A stretch of DNA of 64,000 nucleotides from the NCBI GenBank assembly GCA_032622095.1, contig CP136063.1:85413980-85477979 (forward strand). The letters are read 5' to 3'. Positions 58,283 to 64,000 of this stretch are shown piece after piece. Within the stretch, counting starts at the first letter, position 1, and each line of letters begins with the position of its first letter. The position numbers and the translations under genes are program-made. The notes beneath the pieces were generated by a model that saw only the letters and a program-made list of their open reading frames with translations, was not told where the DNA came from and ran no database searches. The DNA comes from Siphonodentalium dalli (Eukaryota; Mollusca; Scaphopoda; Gadilida; Siphonodentaliidae).

Positions 58283-59010
58283 AACGAGTATGGAAGAGAA
58301 TTGGTGTGATTGTTCACAGCATTACTGTTCAGTCTGTAACATTCCAGTTCCGGACATGGGGATTTCCTAACACTTATAGATATGTTGCTGTGTGGGTTGT
58401 AACCCTGAGTCAAGGAGATAAGAATGATTGAGAGCGAGACCACGTACAGAGATCCATGATGTAAATGATATTGAGGCTAACAGCATAAATGTGACCCGCC
58501 ATATCAAATCCAGTTGGAAGTCGGGATTTTTTTACCATGTGCCAATGCGTTCTCTTATATATGCGAGTCGACCATAGGTCGCCTCGCATATATAAGAGAA
58601 TGCATTGGCTTAACAATTTTTTATCATGTTTTTTAAATAAATGTTTCTTACAATTTTTAGGACATAAAATAAAAAAACATCCATTACCCTGCAGGGAGCC
58701 CCCCACATATATAGAAGCACATAGAAGAGTGTCGTCTGCTCGTGTTTGTCTGGGGCTCTGTATGGGTGAAATTATAAAATTGTTAAAGAATACAAGAACA
58801 AATTATTAAAATTGTAAAAAATTGTTAGGCCAATGCATTCTCTTATATATGCGAGGCGACCTATGGTCGACTCGCATATATAAGAGAATGCATTGGCACA
58901 GGGTAAAAAAATCCCGGCTTCCGACTGGATTTGATATGGCGGGTCACAAATAGAACCTGTGAGGGATTATCCTTTGTAACAGGTTGGTCTCAATATATGT
59001 CCCCAAACTC
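58283..59010. repeat. Family D repeat, copy 2, interrupted by the GTGACCC element
   Basis: Left 'aacattccagttccggacat' to 'ttgaggctaacagcata', right 'cctgtgagggattatccttt' 'gtaacagg'. A different element (58491-58947) sits at the same internal position as the MITE in copy 1. Confidence 0.68.
58491..58947. mobile_element. Element with GTGACCCGCC ends carrying two B hairpins
   Basis: Ends gtgacccgccatatcaaatc and its complement, flanked by aaat on both sides (possible 4-bp duplication). The stem continues to 'ggaagtcgggattttttta'. Inside are B hairpins at 58538-58609 and 58830-58899. The outer ends differ from P, so B hairpins are shared between unrelated terminal sequences. It interrupts a D repeat. 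Confidence 0.75.
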
Positions 59011-59385
59011 CATGCAGGATTTACCTCCTTGATGACTTGGCAAGACTGCTGCTACCGGCGTCATTTTACCCAGATTTGGTGGACTTCCGCGATATTAAGC
59101 TATATACTAAGCGAACAGAGCAAGATGTTGCCCTTATTAAGCACACGAAATATTCAACAAAATCTGTGTAATTTCGTACCTTAAGTGTGGAAAGTCCCAC
59201 TAGAACCAAAGAACTATATTGCGAAACGATGTGATTTGGTTTTCTCCTGTTATTTTATCAACACAAAAGTCTAAACGAACATGGACGACATTGTGATGAC
59301 AACATGCATGGCAAGTAAAACACAACAGTTCTAATTTGCTGCAATTTTGATGAGTAGCTTCTAAAATCATCAACAAAGCATTCTC

Positions 59386-59433
59386 TTATATATGCGAGTC
59401 TCCCATATATAAGAGAATACATTATCTAACAAT
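59386..59433. mobile_element. Short B hairpin alone
   Basis: 'cattctcttatatatgcgag' / 'atataagagaatac' with no recognisable outer element. Confidence 0.6.
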
Positions 59434-59873
59434 GTTCCATTTCCAGCTAAATCCTCGGCATTCAATTGGTTAACGGTCGCGCAACATATCCCACGTGCGA
59501 AGGTTCTTATGTTGGCGGGTGACGTCATCTAATTTGCATAGAGCAAGAGGCTCCATCTGGGGGAATAACGTTACCGGCACGTAAACGTGTAAGACCGTGT
59601 TGCAAATAATTTGTTTGACAATTCAGATAACAATTGACGGCGATCGATCTGTTTTATGTAATAGGTTCACTATAAAATCATTGATTATAGAAATGAACGT
59701 TTTTTCTTATACTAAGTGGTCCCTAACTTTAATGGATTAATCCAAATTGTAGTGTTCATCGTTTGTCAAGTTGGGTGGTTCTACTCACTCTTGGGGGTGT
59801 TAGTATTCGCACCTGTTGTATAGGTGATGTAAACAAATTACGTCGTCTGCATTTAGTAACAAAATACGACAAA

Positions 59874-60304
59874 ATGAAGCGCTTCGCCGATCATTCGATG
59901 GATGAAATAATTTCCAAACGTGCGAATAATATTCCTAAAAATACACAGAGTTCAAATGCGGTAGCTTCCAGAACACTAAGGGAGTATTTGCAAGAAAAAA
60001 AGCATACAATCCGCCCATAAATCCGAGATCTGCGTGTCCGCCTCATGATGACACGAACATTCCTCAAGTTCGACCAGTAATGTCGGGAACCCAAATAACT
60101 CGGCAAATACAGCAAAAATGTTCAACAACAACACAACAAATTGAAAAATTTGCAGGAAATGGCGGTGGTGTTTTGGACAAAGTAGGCCTATCCATTGAAA
60201 ACGTCCAAATGTCCCTCGACAGCACTGTACATTACATGGGAGCTCCAATGTTTAGTGGATGTACCATTCACAACATTCACTTCGGCAGTCCTCCACATAA
60301 TTGA
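59874..60304 (+). pseudogene. Broken Crypton/DUF3504-like (QRICH1/ZMYM-type) mini-gene
   Basis: From ATG 59874 the frame reads MKRFADHSMDEIISKRANNI then PKNTQSSNAVASRTLREYLQ and stops at 60020. This matches the N-terminal pattern of DUF3504/Crypton-derived proteins (R-F-x-x-x-[ST]-x-x-E-[IL]-x-x-[KL]...N-T...x-x-Y-L). A second frame, open across a poly-A run near 59996, continues to a stop at 60304 and ends YMGAPMFSGCTIHNIHFGSP. A C-terminal 'M-F-x-x-C-T-[IF]' segment is common in the same protein group. The tyrosine-recombinase core expected between them is absent. The likeliest reading is an internally deleted, frameshifted element or retrocopy; a rapidly evolving small gene is possible. 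Family assignment rests on memory of short motifs. Confidence 0.45.
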
Positions 60305-60543
60305 TGAGAAATCAAGAGAAATCCACTTACAAATTGTGCTACGATCATTCAAAACTTCCTGTGATTTTCTTGTTCTATTTATAAAACTACATCATTGATT
60401 TTTTCGTGACGTCATTCACTGGGGGGCGCAACGGGTTTATAGCGTAAACATGAGAATGCTATATAATATGACGCATCGGTTCCAGTATGAAACTGATTCT
60501 AGCTGTCACCACACAATTAAAGGGCTGTCAATGGAACATATAC

Positions 60544-60687
60544 GTTATTGTGGTTGATTGACGGTAACATGGTGTGACATTGACGGCTTGGAGCCTATGT
60601 TCAACCTCGTCGCTAGCGCGACTCGGTTGAACATAGGCTCCAAGCCGTCAATGTCACACCATGTTACCGTCAATCAACCACAATAAC
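60544..60687. repeat. Perfect inverted repeat, 63-bp arms
   Basis: Arms 60544-60606 and 60625-60687 (from gttattgtggttgattgacg) are exact complements around an 18-base loop, itself partly palindromic (gcgctagcgc-like). No mismatch was seen. It lies directly left of a P remnant. Confidence 0.85.
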
Positions 60688-60689
60688 TT

Positions 60690-60830
60690 ATAATATTTAC
60701 CTTGTCTTTGTAAGCCAGTGCATTCTCTTATATATGCCAGGCTCGCTATGGGAAACTCACATATATAAGAGAATGCACTGGATCTTTAGTGCTGCACCAG
60801 CGTAGCTCCGTCATGAAACAGTTAATATAA
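60690..60830. mobile_element. P-type remnant with one B hairpin
   Basis: B hairpin at 60715-60780, then 'gtgctgcaccagcgtagctc' and 'catgaaacagttaa', a mutated P right end. It starts right after the 63-bp-arm palindrome. Confidence 0.65.
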
Positions 60831-61004
60831 TCCCTGGGAACTTTGAAATAAAAACATCTTCAAATATGAAACAATGTGAATTTTTTTAGTAGAAATCTTT
60901 GGGTAACATCAGATTGGAGGTGTTTGTTGAATGTGTAATAAACACAGAACAGTATACTAATATCTTCCTGGCTGATAATTTATATAATAAATAATTGATG
61001 TGAT

Positions 61005-61470
61005 TGGTCCGTAACGTTCCAGTTCCTGTCGGCATCAGGATTTCCTTACACTTAAAGTGTTATGTTGCTTTGAGGGTGGTAACCTTGAGTCAAGGAAATA
61101 AAAGCAAATGAGGATGGGATCATGTACGAAGATCAACGATGTAAATGATAATGAGGCTAACAGCATACATTAATGTCCTAAATAATCGACGCTAAACCAC
61201 AGCAGAATTATGGGAAATTTTTCAGGATTTAGTCGGAAATATGGATTGTTGCCATTCATCGGAAAGCTCCCCGAAAGCTTTCCGATGAATGGCAGCAAGC
61301 CATATTTCCGACTAAATCCTGAAAAATTTCCCATAATTCTGATGTTGTTAAAGGGTCATATACTTCGGGCATTACTGTAACTTGAACCAGGGATTTTTTA
61401 TCTTGGGTAGCAGCCAGGAGCAAATACAGGCCCCTTTCACAATAACAAATGTACCCAATCTTTCCCATTT
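61005..61470. repeat. Family D repeat, copy 3, interrupted by an A MITE
   Basis: Left 'cgttccagttcctgtcggca' to 'aatgaggctaacagcata', right 'gtagcagccaggagcaaata' 'caggcccctttcac'. The A MITE at 61168-61378 is in between. Confidence 0.68.
61168..61378. mobile_element. Family A MITE inside a family D repeat
   Basis: Left 'taatgtcctaaataatcgac' and right 'gggcattactg'. It interrupts a D repeat after 'aacagcata', the same place as the 57451 copy. Confidence 0.8.
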
Positions 61471-61534
61471 TCTACTCCAAATTTACCCAATGTGCCAATG
61501 TTTGCTAATCACTGTAACAGTTTTGTTTACTTAA

Positions 61535-61710
61535 CCCTTCCATGACTGGAGCTTCCTGAAATTTTGCGAAAACCCTGTGCCAATGCATTCTCTTATATGC
61601 GAGTCTCCCATGTAAGCCAGTGCATTCACTTATATAACTGAGGCTCCCTATGGGAGACTCATATATAAGAGAATGCACTGGTAGAGGGTTTTTAATGCTG
61701 CGCCATTGGG
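61535..61710. mobile_element. P-type MITE, deleted
   Basis: TTAA-flanked; left 'cccttccatgactggagctt', right 'gctgcgccattggg'. Contains one and a half B hairpins. Confidence 0.75.
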
Positions 61711-62183
61711 TTAACAATGGTTTTAACACACCAAATTTCATTATTGGAGAACTGTCGATAATCATTATAAGAACAAAGTTTATCTATTTCCCCATCTTCT
61801 TTACTGATGTTTTTACAGACAATTATAATTTTTTGTATATTTACTCATCGTGAGTGCCTTAGTTCCCCTTTAATTATTATAGCAGTACTAGTTGACCAGG
61901 CATAAAATACATGCTTTGCTAATTTCTGGTGAAATACGTGTAACTGTAACCAGTCGCGTTCAGAGTATGATCAATACATTGATTCCATGATTTGTTGATG
62001 TTGAAATAAAATTTGCAATTAACATGGAAGAATTCACTGAAAAATATTGACAAATTATGCAGCATGTCACCTCGGCTAGGAGTTCTGTCTTGTAAACTCT
62101 GCGAAGCATTCCCAATCAATTGTTTTGTGTAACCCATAGTATACACGTATGAGCAGGGGTGTGATCATTTCTAGGGCCTTACA

Positions 62184-62394
62184 CAGTAATGCTCTAAATA
62201 ATTGACTCCTTAACCACAGCAGAATTATGGGTAATATTTCAGGATTTAGTCGGATATATATGGCTTGTTACTCATCAGAAAGCTCTCAGTGAGAGCTTTC
62301 GGATGAATGGCAACAAGCCATATTTCCGACTAAATCCTGAAAATTACCCATAATTCTGCTGTGGTTAAGGAGTCGATTATTTAGGGCATTACTG
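62184..62394. mobile_element. Family A MITE
   Basis: Nearly full length with small indels (ggatatatatggcttg). The right flank is TA. Confidence 0.85.
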
Positions 62395-62549
62395 TAGTAG
62401 GAGTATATACCCCTGTCTTGGGACGGTGGTGGAAACTTCACTAATTGTTCAGAGCAATCTGCCCCATTGCATTTTACAAAGCTCAGGTTAAAGGTACTTA
62501 AGCAATATAATATAACAGCCTAGAAAACCTTTGATTAAAACTTTGATGA

Positions 62550-62740
62550 CTTGGGCATCCTGAATTTTTTACGAAAACCCTGTGCCAATGCATTCTCTTA
62601 TATATGCAAGTCGACCATAGGTTGCCTTGCATATATAAGAGAATGCACTGGCCTAACAACATTTACCTTGATCGTGTAAGCCAGTGCATTCTCTTGTATA
62701 TACGAGACAACCTATGGTCGATTCGCATATATAAATGTTC
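62550..62740. mobile_element. P-type remnant with two B hairpins
   Basis: 'tttttacgaaaaccctgtgc' inner part of a P left end, B hairpins at 62583-62654 and 62682-62735; the right end is missing. Confidence 0.65.
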
Positions 62741-63109
62741 TGTGAATTCCAGCCCCACAGCGAAATCAATTCTGATATATGATAGGGAATAATAACAATT
62801 CCTAATTGATGTGAAAATGACGAATTGAATTTCGCCATGTTTTAACGGTATTGATTGTGATCGTAGCGAGATATCCCGTTATCAGAAGGCATGTCTCTAT
62901 AGCTTTGGGGCGATATTGATTCAATTTCCACAATTTGGCTGGAATTTAATCAAATTTGCTTGCGATTTCAATGAATCGTTTAGGATCTAAGTTGTCACTT
63001 TACGTAACAATCATCATTAGGACTATTCATGCTTTGTGCATTCTTTAGTGCCGACAGGTGTCACTTAAATGTGTTGATTAACAAATCTAAAGCCTATGGA
63101 TCTGTACTA

Positions 63110-63324
63110 CAGTAATGCCCTAAATAATAGACTCCTTAACCACAGCAGAATTATGGGTAACTTTTCACGATTTAGTTGGAAATATGGCTTGTTGCCATTC
63201 ATCAGAAAGCTCTCACAGAGCTTTCCGATGAATGGCAACAAGCCATATTTCTGACTAAATCCTGAAAAGTTACACATAATTCTGCTGTGGTTTTAAGGAG
63301 TCGATTATTTAGGGCATTATACTG
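63110..63324. mobile_element. Family A MITE, intact
   Basis: TA-flanked on the left, right end 'gggcattatactgta'. Loop 'ctctcacagagct'. Confidence 0.86.
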
Positions 63325-63561
63325 TATGCAATGTTTGTGTTACAATTTTATCCGTAAAGACCAAAAGTTAAAATTTTTAGCTGTTGCAGTTGATTTAATA
63401 AAGCTTGATAATTCTTTTGCAAGAAACATTGCGTGAGCCATTGCACACATCCGTACCCACAATTTTCAATTTGCAGTTGCTAAATTTGCTACTAAGAGAG
63501 AAGATTGTTGTACCTGCCCAAAGGGCGGCACTGGAATGATAGCAAGGCTGAGGGGTGCTCA

Positions 63562-63826
63562 TCCTTTGACCAATTCATGATGGGAGCTGCACTGGTGCAT
63601 TATTAAAGATCATGTGTCAGTGCATTCTCTTATATATGCGAGTCTCCCACATGAAGCCTCTTATATATAAGAGAATGCACTGACTTACAGGGGCGTTGTA
63701 ATTATTGTTAGGCCAATGTATTCTCTTATATATGCGAGGCTCCCAATGGGGGACTCATGTATATATAAGAGCATGCATTGGCACAGGGTTTTCGCAAAAT
63801 TTCAGAAAGCTCCAGTTATTGAAGGG
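63562..63826. mobile_element. P-type MITE with two B hairpins
   Basis: Left 'cctttgaccaattcatgatg' (decayed), right 'cagttattgaaggg' then ttaa. B hairpins at 63620-63686 and 63710-63784. Its right TTAA is also the left TTAA of the next (family R) element. Confidence 0.75.
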
Positions 63827-63860
63827 TTAACCCATTCTATACTAAATACTCATTGACGAG
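63827..63860. mobile_element. Family R element, left end cut by an E insertion
   Basis: 'ttaacccattctatactaaa' and 'tactcattgacgag' match the left arm of the R element at 24863. The E element at 63861 interrupts it. Confidence 0.65.
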
Positions 63861-64000
63861 CAAGCCTTGAAATAGTGTGTCTGTCATTTGCAGAATGAGG
63901 TCCCCAGAGGGTGAATTTAGTGATGCTACCCCGCATAGTGGGCTAGCATCACCAAATTCACCCTCTGGGGACCTCATTCTGCTGAGGTGTAAGCAGAATG
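63861..64000. mobile_element. Family E MITE, left portion, inserted in a TTAA-type element
   Basis: Starts caagccttgaaatagtgtgt directly after 'actcattgacgag', which is the left arm of a family R element (63827-63860). It runs out of the window. Confidence 0.78.

Noticed and set aside
1-64000. The triplication or the similar window ends as proof of an assembly error
   Set aside because: Tandem units differ by real substitutions and indels, and the E elements at the two window ends are different copies of a common family. An artefact cannot be excluded without reads but is not the best explanation.

Overview
This window looks like part of one large gene's introns in an animal genome, not a gene-dense region. 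It has no bacterial features: no long ORFs, operons or Shine-Dalgarno starts. It is AT-rich and crowded with inverted-repeat DNA elements, with arrays of roughly 165-175 bp monomers, (GTCC)n-flanked repeats and tRNA-derived SINE-like pieces. That landscape, plus the one gene recognised, suggests a marine lophotrochozoan, most likely a bivalve mollusc. The taxon is inference.

Only two real coding exons are supported, both on the + strand (8221-8368 and 48552-48854). Each has good splice sites and their phases match. Read together they give about 150 residues resembling the DBB (Dof/BCAP/BANK) domain of PI3K adaptor proteins: an Ig/TIG-like beta region, then the helical segment that precedes ankyrin repeats in PIK3AP1 and BANK1. 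The 5' end of the gene would lie left of the window and the ankyrin and C-terminal part right of it. On this reading 8369-48551 is a ~40 kb intron, and 1-8220 and 48855-64000 are also intronic.

Selfish DNA fills the introns. Family A (about 28 copies; TA duplication, CAGTAATGCCC ends, nearly complete palindrome) is a Tc1/mariner-type MITE; two empty sites inside the window confirm its target. Family P and relatives (TTAA duplication, CCCTTT ends) are piggyBac-type MITEs that usually carry 'B' hairpins of about 70 bp. Family Q has TTAA plus AGG/AGA ends. Family E (8-bp duplications, CAAGCCTGAG ends, three hairpins in a row) is hAT-like. One 1.35 kb element has Harbinger-like ends (TTA, GGCC). 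There is a LINE 3' tail with a reverse-transcriptase C-terminus at about 46.75-47.23 kb, and a broken Crypton/DUF3504-like mini-gene at 59.87-60.30 kb.

Layout: 1-8.2 kb, MITEs and a CGTGGCCACG minisatellite; 8.2 kb, DBB exon a; 9.2-9.6 kb, a captured copy of that exon inside a repeat and split by a MITE; 9.8-10.5 kb, ~168-bp array; 10.7-13.1 kb, SINE-like pieces; 13-17.6 kb, mixed MITEs; 17.6-24.5 kb, a 3.4 kb tandem duplication; 26.8-28.2 kb, Harbinger-like element; 29.4-31.7 kb, large foldback elements; 30.9-42.7 kb, a tandem triplication of a 3.3-4.2 kb unit; 44.8-46.1 kb, E cluster; 46.7-47.2 kb, LINE; 48.55 kb, DBB exon b; 52.3-54.9 kb, ~164-bp satellite array; 55.0-55.7 kb, another array; 56.8-64 kb, MITEs, the Crypton-like relic and a perfect 63-bp-arm palindrome. 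Coordinates of repeat edges are read by eye and can be off by a few bases.
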